A program made the position numbers and the translations under genes. The notes under the pieces are model-generated. The model saw only the letters and a program-made list of their open reading frames with translations. It searched no databases and was not told where the DNA came from. This document shows, piece after piece, positions 11,823 through 21,920 of a stretch of 64,000 nucleotides of DNA. Source of the stretch: Lyophyllum atratum (taxonomy: Eukaryota > Basidiomycota > Agaricomycetes > Agaricales > Lyophyllaceae); the NCBI GenBank assembly GCA_014905825.1, contig JACGCN010000020.1, forward strand, positions 124,001-188,000, read 5' to 3'. How positions within the stretch are numbered: position 1 is the stretch's first letter; each line of letters starts with the position of its first letter.

Positions 11823-12202
11823 CATCGAGGAACGTGCGGATGAGTGGGGGAACACGCGCCATGAATAGACATAGCTGACGCACCCGTACCTTCTGACGCA
11901 TGGGCTCCTGCAAATTTTATTGAGGAACATGTGGATCAGCGAGTCAACGCGCACCGTAAATAGACATAGCTGATGCACCTGTACCTTCTGACGCATGGGT
12001 TTCTGCAAATTTGATTGAGGAACATGTGGATCAGCGAGTCAACGCGCTCCGTGAATAGACATAGCTGACGCACCTGTACCTTCTGACGCATGGGCTCCTG
12101 CAAATTTGATTGAGGAACATGTGGATCAGCGAGTCATCGCGCGCCGTGAATAGACATAACTGACTCACCTGTACCTTCAAGCGCATGGGCTCCTGCAAAT
12201 TT
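11823..12202. repeat. 95-bp tandem repeat x4 upstream of the transposase (copy 1)
   Basis: Four units with an exact 95-bp period; the copy 2 units start at 30316, 30411, 30506 and 30601. Each unit contains AAATTTGCAG, then GAGCCCATGCG, a GGTACAGGTGC step and CTATGTCTATTCACGG. A degenerate fifth start follows. The array sits between the TET stop and the transposase start. In transcript orientation every unit has a TTTGCAG acceptor-like and an AGGTAC donor-like string, so it may be a repeated promoter or UTR module. Confidence 0.8.
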
Positions 12203-12553
12203 GTTTGCGTGCCACCGCTTATACCTCACCCGGACTCATATGATTGGTCATGTTAAGGTACATCGCCTGGTGTGCATGTGTCGCATGCATGCAGAGGTGG
12301 TGCTGAAATATATTCCATGTAAGCGATTGGTCAACCCCTGAGCCGACTCATACCTTGCGTGGCGCATACAGAATTTATGATTGGCAATAGCTGTCGAGGC
12401 ACAATGTAACCTGGAAATGCACATCATCTGACTCGGATCATGGCTTCGAATGTGAAATTCGAGATAGGAGCTACCCCAGCTTGTGATGAGAAGCTGAGCC
12501 TGCTGAGGGTAGATTATTTGCATTAGCGTATCGAGAATTACACATGTATCGTA
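12203..12553. other. TET 3' flank (copy 1)
   Basis: Non-coding sequence between the TET stop codon and the 95-bp repeats. The short minus-strand frame here has no recognisable motifs. Confidence 0.45.
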
Positions 12554-14613
12554 TTACAAACTAGTGGCTACAAATTCCCGACAGGCCCGACGGTGCTCGC
12601 GCTCCGACTTGGGAATGCCAGTCCCCATGAACACCTGATGGCGATCCTTCACAAGCCCGGTAATTGTGGAGAACAGATGTAAAGATCTTGCCTTCCGCTG
12701 GGCACGGTCACCGTTGAGCTTTTCGATGATGGCCTTACCAGTCTTGGGGTGGTCCCGGAGAATAGATTGGGCTGTGCGAAAGCCATAGCGAACATAGCGT
12801 ACAAGACCGCCGGCACAGAACTGGGTGATAGAGTAACGCTGTTCGCCAGGCTGAATGGCTGTGTTACCATGGCGAAGCAGACCGGAGGGGAGAAGGATTG
12901 TGGAGCCAGGAGGGAATTCTATCGCGATCTTGAGATCGAAAAGGACGAGATGACCGCCCTGTTTCGGGTTGAACTTGCCGAGCGCCGTAACAGGGCACAA
13001 ACCGTGGGGTGAGTTGTGGAAATCGAGGTGGTCAAGAGTGACGGTGGAGGGGCCGAGGTTGAAGCTGATGCCGGGGTAAATTGACTCGGGGAAGTTAAGG
13101 CTCAATTCATCATCATTTAGTGTGAGACGAGTAAGGTGGTAGGAAAGATCTTCATAGACCTTTGGTGCGTATTTGGCCAAGGAGTCTGTGTCGATGAATC
13201 AACCTAAGTCAAAGGCATAGTCGAGTGAAGACTCACCTGCTTGAAAGGCAGCGATTTGCGCTATGTTGGTGTCGCTGAGAAGGTCCTTGACAAGGTGTTC
13301 CTCTGCTACTGTCGTGTGCTGGAGATTTCCGGGTTTCTGTAAATAATTTTTTGAGCAACTTGGTAGGGGTATACGGATACAAAAGCGCACCTTCTGTCCA
13401 CCACCATGCGAAATCCCACAGGGCAGAGAACTGTAATCACCGCGGCGGTTACGGTCCTCCAGAGGAGAGAACACTCCACTCCGAAGACCCCTAATGCGAA
13501 CGTCCGCCAGCTTCTGTGCAACAGCATCGACGAGGTCTGACCACTTTGATGGAGTAGAAGGAGGAGATGGAGATGTTCCTGGTGCGGGATAAGGCACGAC
13601 AATTGGCGGCTGTCCCGCAAGAAATACGATCACACGGCCCTTTTGGTCCACAATGACCTTGGGCGTCCTTATTTCAAGTCAGCAAACGCTTTGAAGAAAA
13701 AAGTTGGGGTAAAACGTACTGTCCGTCCCAGACTATGACCCGATACCCTTTCTGTTTGAGGAGCTCAATCGTCGGGATCTTGGAATTCCTTGTGAGGTAC
13801 GGACGCCCGATCCAGCCATCATACGAAGTTGGGAGGTCTGCGATGTCGATTTCGGTTCTGATGTAACGAAGCCGCTCCTCCGCAGGTGAATACACTTCAG
13901 ATATATCAATGTTGTGATTCAATTGATTGAAAGAAACAGTGAATTTTAAGGAAAGCACCTTCGATGATTGGGCGACGGCGCTTGGCAGCATCGGGGTGAT
14001 GTGAGACTATGAAAAAATATTAGTACCTGGAAGACACCTATGAGTAAACACGAGCGCACCTTCTGCATATGAGCGACGGTATCCGGAACCTGGTCGATGA
14101 CGTTGCGAGGCGTCTGGAACGGGGGTGGGGGCTGCTGCTGGTGCTGTGGATGGTGGTATGGGAAGAGGAGGGGTCCGCGGTGGCTCCGGTTCGTCTGATT
14201 GATCGATCAGGGGTGTGACTACCGGACCCAGGTGATACCGGTGATACCGACATCAACATACCTTCCACAGTTGCTCGATAGGGCCGCAATGCAGCCATGC
14301 CATCATTGGAGGCTGACGGCAAATTCAGAGAGGGAGACATAGACATATAGAAATGAAAAATCAAGACTTACCCCAGGATTTTTAAGAGAACGAGGATGTG
14401 GTCTATATTTGGATGAGGAACTTCGCGAAATATAACAGTGATGATTGCATGTGTTTGAATCGGGAGTTCCACATGGGTGATAGGAGGTGGGACGGTGGGC
14501 AGCATGTGGAAATAGTGGGAAGAAGGTGGGCGATCGGTGGGAATGGGTTGGACTCCAATGAATTTGGGTGTGCCATGTATAATCCTGTTGGACGAGTTCA
14601 TGGCTGAGGGCAT
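12554..14613 (-). CDS. TET/JBP-family 2OG-Fe(II) dioxygenase (copy 1)
   Basis: Eight exons (12554-13185, 13237-13336, 13391-13667, 13720-13894, 13959-14006, 14060-14194, 14262-14312, 14373-14613) encode 552 residues. TET/JBP enzymes oxidise 5-methylcytosine or thymine in DNA using 2-oxoglutarate, Fe(II) and O2. The core is in the last exon: HLDFHN with the iron ligands H395 and D397, distal H448 in LLRHGNTAI, and R459 in GEQRYSITQF, the expected 2OG-binding Arg. Upstream, GISHGGGQK at about residue 305 followed by PGNLQH is typical of fungal transposon-borne TET proteins. The N-terminal ~200 residues are Pro-rich without a recognised domain. Its start is 71 bp from the divergent basic-protein gene. 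All catalytic residues are present, so activity is likely. Confidence 0.92.
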
Positions 14614-14684
14614 TTTTGAACTCTTTCAGTGACAAGAAAATCAATTTACTTCCCGTCTTCCTTCGACACAAGTTTCTTTCTGCA
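14614..14684. promoter_or_regulatory. 71-bp divergent promoter between TET and basic-protein genes (copy 1)
   Basis: The ATG of the TET model (14613, minus) and the ATG of the basic-protein gene (14685, plus) are only 71 bp apart, so the two genes must share their promoter and 5' UTR region. The spacing is identical in copy 2. Co-expression of the pair is a reasonable inference. Confidence 0.6.
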
Positions 14685-15552
14685 ATGTCAACTGAAAAGA
14701 CTTCCGGTGGACCTAAAAAGGGCAAAGACGGGCTCACAAAGTACCAACGCTATTACCAGAAGTGAACTATGTTTGCATTTTATTTTAGAGCATTATTAAT
14801 ATTTCTACAGGCATCCAGAGCTTAGAGAGAAGAAACGTGAGCGTGATCGGATACGTCGCCAGAAATTGAAGGAAGAATCGCTTGCAACATCGGTCGATAA
14901 TGAAACCCTTGAACCACTCCTTCCTGACTTCCATGCTACTGCTGCACCTTATGTCGACAAGATGGTCCAAGAATCAATCGTTGCCATAACTGCAGAGGAT
15001 ACTTTACCAGAACCCGGGTCATATCGAGAGCTTGACGAGCTCAATGAATTGCGTCTGTGGGTGATACGCTGGGGAAAAGGTTGGGGGGGTATTTCGAATT
15101 GGGATACGGGTCTCGACGCATCATACAACCATGCTCTCAAGCGGGATAACGTTGCACATTGGCGAGAACAAATTAGCAAGCATGCACAGACAGGAAGGCT
15201 CTTATTGGGTCGAGTTCACACTATGGACGGCTCCTTGCCTACAGCGGGGTGGAAGATCAGGGAATTATGGCGAGAGAAGTCTACTTTGTTGGATCTGCTC
15301 GTTAGGGGAGTCACCACACTGGAGATCAAGACGTCTATCCTACCTGGGCTAGGTAGAGTAGACTCACTATACCGTGAGTTGGAGGATGCTCATACCTCAG
15401 AGGAAAGCGCGGTGGAGACAGATTCCGGGTCATTGCTCAGTGATGGCAACAGTGCTGACGACGAGGATGAGACTGTGCAGAGTTCCGACGACGAACGTGA
15501 CGACGAAGACGAAGACATGGATTTGGGGGGAGATAACAGCTACGACCTGTAG
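14685..15552 (+). CDS. 272-aa protein with basic N-terminus and acidic tail (copy 1)
   Basis: Two exons (14685-14761, 14811-15552) splice in frame through QK|HPELREKK. The first 45 residues are strongly basic (GPKKGKDG, RYYQKHPELREKKRERDR, IRRQKLKEE), a layout common in DNA-contacting helices of agaricomycete transposon proteins. The middle (WVIRWGKGWGGISNWDTGLDASYNHALKR) is globular and unrecognised. The C-terminus is acidic (DDEDETVQSSDDERDDEDEDMDLGGD). Function unknown; a chromatin- or DNA-associated partner of the neighbouring TET protein is an inference from the shared promoter. It is convergent with the viroplasmin-like gene, 39 bp away. Confidence 0.8.
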
Positions 15553-15591
15553 ATACAACCATATATGTATGTTATAGCCACTACAAAGAGC

Positions 15592-16622
15592 TCAAACCGC
15601 GGCATTGCCAGTGAGGATACTCTTCTCAATCTTGGAGACAACCTTGGTGACCATACCCGCTGCCAGTGCCACTCTATATTCCTTCCAGCCCTTTTCTTCT
15701 GATGAGGTGCGATGACCAGTTCCGCCTGATATGCCGAGGATATTAAGATTAATATGGTGGCTAGGATTGTAGTCAGTGACAGTGGACATAGATGGGGTAA
15801 GAAAGATAGACGTACTAGCCCTTGTACACACCAGGCTCACGGCCTACAGTGATGACATACCACCTTTCAGAAGGGGGGACGTCCTCATGGTCGTGCGTGA
15901 GAGGAGGTGCGGGAGTGATAGGCATCACAGCAGGCGCTGGAGCCTCAGGTGGCTCCTGGGCTTGAGTGCTATCCGACAACTCCGTAAGAAACTCAGAAGG
16001 GTCAGGCGAGAACCCTAACCCAAACTCCTGCTGCCAGTTAGTCGAGCCTGTGGAAATTGACAAAGCATCGAGATTGTCAGGGATGTCGTCCACAGGTGGA
16101 GCGCGTTCTACAAGGGGAGCGCGTGGGGCAGGGGCTTGAGCCGCAACCGGCTCGGCTGCAGGCAGCGCCACGGAGGGAACACAGCGAGTAGCAGGGATGC
16201 AATGAGGCCTTCCGTTGCCTGAGTGATGTGATCAGAGATCATATATTGTATTTGATGTATCAAAAACGTACCACGCATGACCCAGAGACCACGCTCAGCA
16301 CAATAGGCACGAAGAGCCGGAGGGAGGTCGGTAGGCTCAATTGATTTGTACCCCATAGCTACGGCTACGGCTGAGCAACGATATATGAGTGACAGACTAC
16401 TTCTCGAAGAAATACACATACCAGGGGCAAGGGGCACACTAATACGGGTAGTGGCTGAGGGATCGGATATGGTTAGCAAAAATATCAGCATAGCAGGAAA
16501 AACTAACCGTCTAGGGCAGTTTGCAATGCGACCGATAACAGCTGCAGAGCTTCAGATGATTCTGAGCATGAGCCACACATCGGCTCAGGCTGAGAACCAG
16601 CACGTCCTGAGGTTGAGGTCAT
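15592..16622 (-). CDS. Viroplasmin/RNase H1-N-like domain protein, 272 aa (copy 1)
   Basis: Five exons encode 272 residues. The N-terminal part includes GYKSIEPTDLPPALRAYCAERGLWVMRG. A Pro/Ala-rich linker follows. The C-terminus (from about residue 203) is RWYVITVGREPGVYKGY, then GISGGTGHR and GWKEYRAALAAG, the pattern of the small viroplasmin/RNase H1 N-terminal fold, which in RNase H1 binds RNA-DNA hybrids or dsRNA. The last intron splits the codon for the Tyr after VYKG. No catalytic RNase H domain follows. This copy has V where copy 2 has A in EYR(V/A)ALAAG. A nucleic-acid-binding role is inferred from the fold resemblance only. Confidence 0.75.
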
Positions 16623-17121
16623 TTAGATGATAGGGGATGTCGATCTGGTGGATTCTAGCGATAAGGTTGGCTTTTAAGATTTTTGTGATGGAATTTACCG
16701 ACATATTGTGTGTTTGCCGAGCATGCTTCGTTCGCTTGAGAGAGCCTGTTGCACATGCTCACACGATCTGGTCGACTGTGATCAAATTGGCTTTTAAGTT
16801 TTTGTGATGAAATTTACCGATATATTGCGTGTTTGCCGAGCATGCCTCGCTCGCTTGAGGGAGCCTATCGGTCATGGGGCTTCAGGGCTGTGGTGCGGCA
16901 TAGCCGGGATGTGGCGTTGTGCTCGGTGCGACTGCCAGGTGGGCAGAGGTTGGACGCATGGTTAAGTTATAAAGGGTAAAATGTACCGGTTCAACTGGTC
17001 AATTGAGCCAAAATATATATTTGAACCAGCCTGATACAGGAATTGAGACGCAGTATAATATTACAAAAATTGATTACTTACCTTGCCTCGTGAGTCGTCC
17101 TGTATCCCTCAAATCCTAAAG
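16623..17121. promoter_or_regulatory. Divergent promoter region with 120-bp duplication (copy 1)
   Basis: About 500 bp separates the start of the viroplasmin-like gene (minus) from that of the 728-aa gene (plus). It contains two imperfect ~100-bp direct repeats about 120 bp apart (starting near 16664 and 16784), each with TTGGCTTTTAAG, TTTACCGA(C/T)ATATTG and GTTTGCCGAGCATGC. No coding potential; probably a shared regulatory region. Confidence 0.55.
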
Positions 17122-19524
17122 ATGGGTAAACGCTTCACTACCGACGACCAGCTTGCATGGCTACAAACACAGCTCCCCGAATATAGGGAGGCCCAAGGCA
17201 AAAATGACACTGCTAATTTTTTGACCGCGTTCTATGGCGACTGGTACGAACGATGGCCGCACGACGAGTCTCGCGATGGGACGATAAAGGCCCATAAAGA
17301 GGTGAGTATCCTGTATCCTCTCAAGAAGATAGACACTCATCTAATGCTATATAGCGACTGCGCCAGTGGATTCAACGAGGAATCACCAAAGATGCTCGTG
17401 GATCGAAAACCGACTTCAAAAAGCTCGTAAAGATCGTGGGAAAGACAAAGCCCCGTCAGCGTAACCTTCAGGAGCTTGAGGTATACCAGATTGAATTTCC
17501 GGATCGTTGTGATGCCGCCGCGAAGGCAGCCCAGGAGGAGAAGGGGGGCGGCCGCATTGACATCGGCACACGAAAAGCAGCAGTAAAGGAAGCCTGGAAC
17601 AAAGAAGATGAGGTGACGAGAAATCATGTGAGGGATAAGATGGCAGAGTTGAAGGCGAAGAGGGAAGCTTACCTGAAGCCACCAAAGGATGGCGCTGGCG
17701 CTGCTGCCACACGTCGAACTCCGTCAGAGTACAGGGAGTAAGTCGATCACATGCCTTCATGATGACTGCGACCGTCTCACCTTTCGTGTACAGTGCCATC
17801 GATTCCATGCCTGGGATTATCAGGGCTGCGTGTAAGCCTCTTGCGGACGCTACTGGCTGCGTGATATTCGTTGCGGTTGCAGGCCCTCATCCCGAGCAAA
17901 AAGACGGAAAGATATGTATGGAAACGTGAGTAAATCATCTTTCATGTTGAAAGTGCTTCTTACCGATCGTGATCAATTTCAGTTTTTATTTCGGGGAGAA
18001 GACTTCCACTGGGAATGACTTTGTCAAGTCGTATGTCCGCTATAAGGATGCATTTGAGCTACCGTTCGCAAAACACGTTGGGATGGTGTTTCGTATGTAC
18101 CTTGAGCTGTCCACCGTGATTTGTTGCTGATTATCCGGCTAGCGCCTGAGGTCCGTCGTTCTAGAGCACTGCATGGAATGCGAGCAATCGATGACGAGGG
18201 TGACAACGCTGAGGTGCCCGATATGCATGATGTTGCCAAGAATGCCCCATACCGCATGAGCAAGTCGAGGGAGCCTTCTCCTCGGCCGAAATCCTCCAAG
18301 GCCGAAGTGAGCGATGATTCCGATGATTTCGACGAACCCGACAAACCTGTTACCATTGAGCCTACTCCGAGCGATAGCGAGGAGGACGATGATGAGGAGG
18401 ACCAGGACGAGGAGGAGGAGGAGGAGGAGGAGGAGGAGGAGGAGGATGACAAGGAGGAGGATAGTGTGCTATTCTCTCCTTTGGCTGCGCCGCTATCTTC
18501 TCATTCAAACCCCTCATCGCCCCCTATGTCATCCACAGTCGGTGATTCGCCACGTTCATCGCTTGCCCCATTACCGACTTTGTCACTCGATCCATCTGCG
18601 CGTATCGCGAAACCGCCATCAGGCGACCCATCATTTTCCCCCCGATCCTCTCCTCTGCAACGTTCCTCCCGGATCCCTGTACCCAACACTTCCATGCGGA
18701 CGGTATCTCCAACGCGTCTTGCACTAAAACGTTTGGCAGCTCATAACCTGACGCGATTGGAAGATGACGAGGAAGCGAGGTGGGAAGGGGTCATAGATCC
18801 GGCGTTGCTGAAGCTTAGCATCAACACCTCATTACAGGCGCCACGAGAATCAGCTGATGGCGGAGCGTCTGCACCCGCTCGCGTCCCTGACCAGGTACCT
18901 GTTGTTCCGCCCCCTCCAGAAACGGGTGCCGGATTTGATCACAGTCCCTCCGCTTCTCGCGCCCCCACCCCCCCAGTGATTCCTCCACCCGTACATCCCA
19001 CACCCACACCCCTACCACAGCCCCCTCACGAACCAGCTGCCGCATCCCCCGACACTCCTTCCCAGGGACCACCTACCAAGGCAACTCCAGCCGATAAGCG
19101 TAGGGGTAAGCGTAAGGCACCGGCAAAAGCAATACCACGCGATAAATCCAAAAACCCGACTGTTCTCCCGCATGACTATGTTGTGTCGGGCGCAACGGTC
19201 TCAGAGGAGCTGGTTATCACACAACCTGTCGAAGAGCCACCTAAAAAGACTCCGGCACAGAAGTCCGCTGAAACCAGACAGGCGAAGAAGGAGTTGGCGC
19301 GTATTCAGGAGGAGGAACGTCGCGCGCGTGAGGCTGTCACGGGTCCGCGTACACGCGCCGTTGCTAAGGACATAGATGGTAACCCCGTAACGATTCCTCG
19401 GAAGGGTTCTCGTGTGGCAGCTGTGAAACCATCCGCACCTACAGCAAGTGCGAGTACCACTGTTCCAGCAAAGCGAAAGGCAACGTCGTCCGGAGCCAAG
19501 GGAAGCAAAAAGAGTAGACAGTAG
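17122..19524 (+). CDS. 728-aa accessory protein with acidic Ser/Pro-rich tail (copy 1)
   Basis: Five exons (17122-17301, 17355-17737, 17794-17925, 17983-18092, 18143-19524) give 728 residues. The N-terminus (TTDDQLAWLQTQLPEYREAQ, then WYERWP) and the block RTPSEYRDAIDSMPGI...VAVAGPHPEQ...GEKTSTGNDF mark a large agaricomycete family of unknown function, abundant near mobile elements. A poly-Glu run (from the GAG repeat at 18408-18446) sits at about residues 350-380. A long disordered tail ends in KRKATSSGAKGSKKSRQ, a likely nuclear signal. Copies 1 and 2 differ at two exonic codons I noted (A/T in DA(A/T)KAAQ and S/T in SF(S/T)PRSS) and at one codon in KD(A/T)RGSK. Function unknown; it is maintained intact in both copies. 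Confidence 0.8.
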
Positions 19525-20316
19525 ATAGTCTACAGAATCAAGTCATCATTAATATACCCATGCCTTCTCATATGTAACTTGCCGAGGAATGGAGATTTTG
19601 ACATACTCTCGTTACAGAAAAGGACGTGCCTCTTGCTTGGTGCCGAGGCGTGGTAACTATGACGTGCGTAAAGTTCGCAAAACCAGTTTTGCGCGTCCCA
19701 GACACGTCATATTTCCCACCCCTTCATGCTGTTGATGGGTTTCCTTATTTGGCACAGTTGGACTTAGAAAATAATTTGATTTCTGAGGGTGGTATGAGTG
19801 GCGAGCGACGGTACGATACAGTACAGAGGTAATACGTAATACATAGTGCATAGAAATCACAGGGAGCTGTGACTTATGCATGGGCGGCCAAGGAGGGAGA
19901 GGAGTGAGGAGAATGCCGGGAAGAGCCAGCTGCTTCGAGGGGTTGTTGGCGTGGGTGTAGGGTTCAATACCAGCATGATCACTGTAGAGGTATTGTAATT
20001 TGAATGATGCATGAATAAAGCAAAGGCGCGCACCATAAAAAAGCCCAATCGTCCCCATTAATTATGCCAATGGACGAGCATACCGCGCACGGACCCTGTA
20101 GATCGCTGAGGTGGTGCGTAGGCTAAACGACGGGTGATGAGCGCGATCTGTGATCGTTCGGGTTTACGAAGCCGGGATATGGAAAGCGGCCGCCCGAAAA
20201 TTCGAGGTGAATGGAGGAGGACGATCCTAACAGCCGCCAGCCATGCAAGGCGATAAGAAAGCCGGCGGCGGGCTGCGGACCCTGATGAGATGGGTTACAT
20301 GGGAGATAAGTAATGA
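19525..20316. other. Non-coding inner region of copy 1
   Basis: Sequence downstream of the 728-aa gene. Short open frames on both strands lack motifs or splice support. It probably holds the 3' UTR and spacer before the inner terminal region. Confidence 0.5.
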
Positions 20317-20594
20317 GAAGCCAGATGAATACACACCTAGATGCCAGTGGACCAGCCGCAGAGGAGCAGAAGCTGGCAAGGCGAAGGGAGGGAGCGGAGG
20401 AGGGAGCGGAGGAACCCGGAGCTGGAGGAATTGACCGTCATTGGAAAGGAAGGAATCGAAAGCCAGATGAATACATACCTATATGCCAGTGGACCAGCCG
20501 CAGAGGAGCAGAAGCTGGCAAGGCGGGGGGGGAGGAGGAGGGAGCGGAGGAAGGAGCGGAGGAACCCGGGGCTGGAGGAATCGACGGTCATTGG
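20317..20594. repeat. Two-unit direct repeat, GA-rich (copy 1)
   Basis: Two ~130-bp units (about 20317-20444 and 20459-20594) share 'agccagatgaata', 'gccagtggaccagccgcag', 'aggagcagaagctggcaagg' and a gcggagga-rich stretch ending in 'gtcattgg'. The open frames across it arise from the GA-rich repeat and are unlikely to be genes. Confidence 0.75.
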
Positions 20595-20803
20595 TAAGCA
20601 GAGCCTAGAAAGGCAAATCTTTTTTTAGGTCAACGTAGCCCAGAATGGATGGGAGGCGGCGAGGGCGGGTGCCGGGGACGAATCGAGACGACGAATAAGC
20701 GATTCCGAATGAGGAAGGAGTTTCGTGGTGGTGTGGAACGGTGGGCGGCATATTTGAAGGTGCGGAGGCGGGTTATAAGCAAGGCTAATGGGCGCGAGCG
20801 GGG

Positions 20804-20897
20804 TGTTTGCAAACATTCCTCTAATACGAGAGGTCTGTCGTGAGAGTCGTGTTTGCAAACAATTCGACCTGTGATGACAGGCGTTTGTTTGCAAACA
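20804..20897. promoter_or_regulatory. Three subterminal palindromes TGTTTGCAAACA (inner end)
   Basis: Perfect palindromes at 20804-20815, 20850-20861 and 20886-20897. The last ends 17 bp from the element tip, mirroring the outer end. Likely transposase-binding sites (inference). Confidence 0.8.
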
Positions 20898-20914
20898 ACT
20901 AACAGTATAGCCTG
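20883..20914 (-). repeat. Terminal inverted repeat, copy 1 inner end
   Basis: The partner of 7468-7499. It terminates in CAGTATAGCCTG and is followed directly by the duplicated target CCTGACG (20915-20921). Confidence 0.85.
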
Positions 20915-20921
20915 CCTGACG
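20915..20921. repeat. Target-site duplication of copy 1, right (CCTGACG)
   Basis: Directly abuts the final CAGTATAGCCTG of copy 1 and is identical to 7461-7467. Confidence 0.85.
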
Positions 20922-21593
20922 GAGAATGACGAGAGGGCCATGAGGGCAAGTGATCACGGCATGCACTGCGTCTTCGAGGCCATCCTTACAGAACCTGCAA
21001 ACCCGGAATTGCCTAGGAACAGGTTCCCGACGTCGCTCACTCCATCGTAGGCGCTCTATGGCAAGTTCGTGGCATGACAGCACAAGATGTGTCAGGGCTT
21101 TCCTATGACTGGGAGCCTTCACTCGTAGGTAGTGACGGAAGGTCATGACCTTTTTGACGAGTCTGTCTCCATCCATCTCCAAGCGATCACTCAGGAGGTC
21201 CCGTGTCTTGTCGGAGGACGAGATAACATTGTCAATCCACTCCTCAGCGGAACGCTCGACCCTTAGGATGAGTTCCTCCACGCCCTGTCTTGTTAGGCCA
21301 CCATCCGGTAAGAACCAGAGGACGGGGACCGGGAGGTTGGCAAGTACTGTCCTCATGTCCGTGAACCAGGATCCCAGCCCGCGCAGCGCCAAATGATAGG
21401 ATTCCGACATTGCCCTGACGACCAGCCGGTCAAGAGGAAGATCAAGGATGTGGAGGAGATACTTCAGGGCCAGTAGCACCCTCCGATACCTGATGGGCAT
21501 CAAGCCTGTCTCGGAGAAGAGCACTGCTCGCATGGACCGTGCCTGTATGCCCAACATCCGTCGGACATAGTAATGTTGTACCTTCTCCAGGCT

Positions 21594-21600
21594 CTCCCTC
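21594..21600. repeat. Target-site duplication of copy 2, left (CTCCCTC)
   Basis: Directly precedes the first base of copy 2 (CAGGCTATACTG) and is repeated at 35051-35057. It differs from the copy 1 target, so the two insertions were separate events. Confidence 0.85.
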
Positions 21601-21632
21601 CAGGCTATACTGTTAGTTGTTTGCAAACAAAC
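21601..21632 (+). repeat. Terminal inverted repeat, copy 2 inner end
   Basis: Starts CAGGCTATACTG directly after the target duplication and is the inverse of the copy 1 inner terminus. Confidence 0.85.
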
Positions 21633-21711
21633 GCCTGTCATCACAGGTCGAATTGTTTGCAAACACGACTCTCACGACAGACCTCTCGTATTAGAGGAAT
21701 GTTTGCAAACA
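21618..21711. promoter_or_regulatory. Three subterminal palindromes (copy 2 inner end)
   Basis: TGTTTGCAAACA at 21618-21629, 21654-21665 and 21700-21711, at the same spacing as in copy 1. Confidence 0.8.
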
Positions 21712-21920
21712 CCCCGCTCGCGCCCATTAGCCTTGCTTATAACCCGCCTCCGCACCTTCAAATATGCCGCCCACCGTTCCACACCACCACGAAACTCCTT
21801 CCTCATTCGGAATCGCTTATTCGTCGTCTCGATTCGTCCCCGGCACCCGCCCTCGCCGCCTCCCATCCATTCTGGGCTACGTTGACCTAAAAAAAGATTT
21901 GCCTTTCTAGGCTCTGCTTA

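Larger units (their letters stand above)
7468..20914 (-). mobile_element. KDZ-TET DNA transposon, copy 1 (13,447 bp)
   Basis: A complete transposon. Its ends are 32-bp imperfect terminal inverted repeats (CACCTGATACTG at the transposase end, CAGGCTATACTG at the other), sharing ATACTGT and the block TGTTTGCAAACAAAC. It is flanked by CCTGACG duplications. Gene order from the left: KDZ transposase (-), TET/JBP dioxygenase (-), basic protein (+), viroplasmin-like protein (-), 728-aa protein (+). It is near identical to 21601-35050 in inverted orientation. I saw six substitutions (left-copy positions 7934, 15671, 17394, 17520, 17869, 18637) and one 3-bp indel near 14240. KDZ transposons carrying TET/JBP genes are known from Agaricomycetes; this is a well-preserved example with all five genes open. 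Confidence 0.93.
20915..21600 (-). pseudogene. RNase H-reverse transcriptase, middle piece (2 of 3)
   Basis: The 686 bp between the two transposons is one open minus-strand frame. Read right to left it starts ESLEKVQHYYVRRMLG, contains GLMPIRYRR and LGSWFTDM, and ends with a zinc-knuckle-like CRFC...H...C (VCRFCKDGLEDAVHAVITC) typical of the C-terminal region of agaricomycete RNase H-RT proteins. Both edges are target duplications: CTCCCTC at 21594-21600 pairs with 35051-35057, and CCTGACG at 20915-20921 pairs with 7461-7467. The frame continues exactly into the flanking pieces when the transposons are removed. Confidence 0.88.

Noticed and set aside
15592..15840. Taking the frame ending in GMVTKVVSKIEKSILTGNAAV as its own gene.
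   Set aside because: A consensus intron joins it in phase to the exon ending VYKG, giving one viroplasmin-like protein.
18024..18452. Poly-Ser and poly-Arg frames opposite or offset from the GAG run.
   Set aside because: They are shadows of the poly-Glu tract of the 728-aa protein.
20243..20628. Glu/Gly-rich frames such as GAEEGAEEPGAGG on the plus strand (and their mirror on copy 2).
   Set aside because: They come from the GA-rich two-unit DNA repeat, are open in several frames and have no start or splice support.
20625..21662. A single 345-codon minus-strand frame spanning the loop and both inner element ends.
   Set aside because: It is a chance fusion: its ends are transposon terminal sequence and only the middle (20915-21600) is RT coding sequence.
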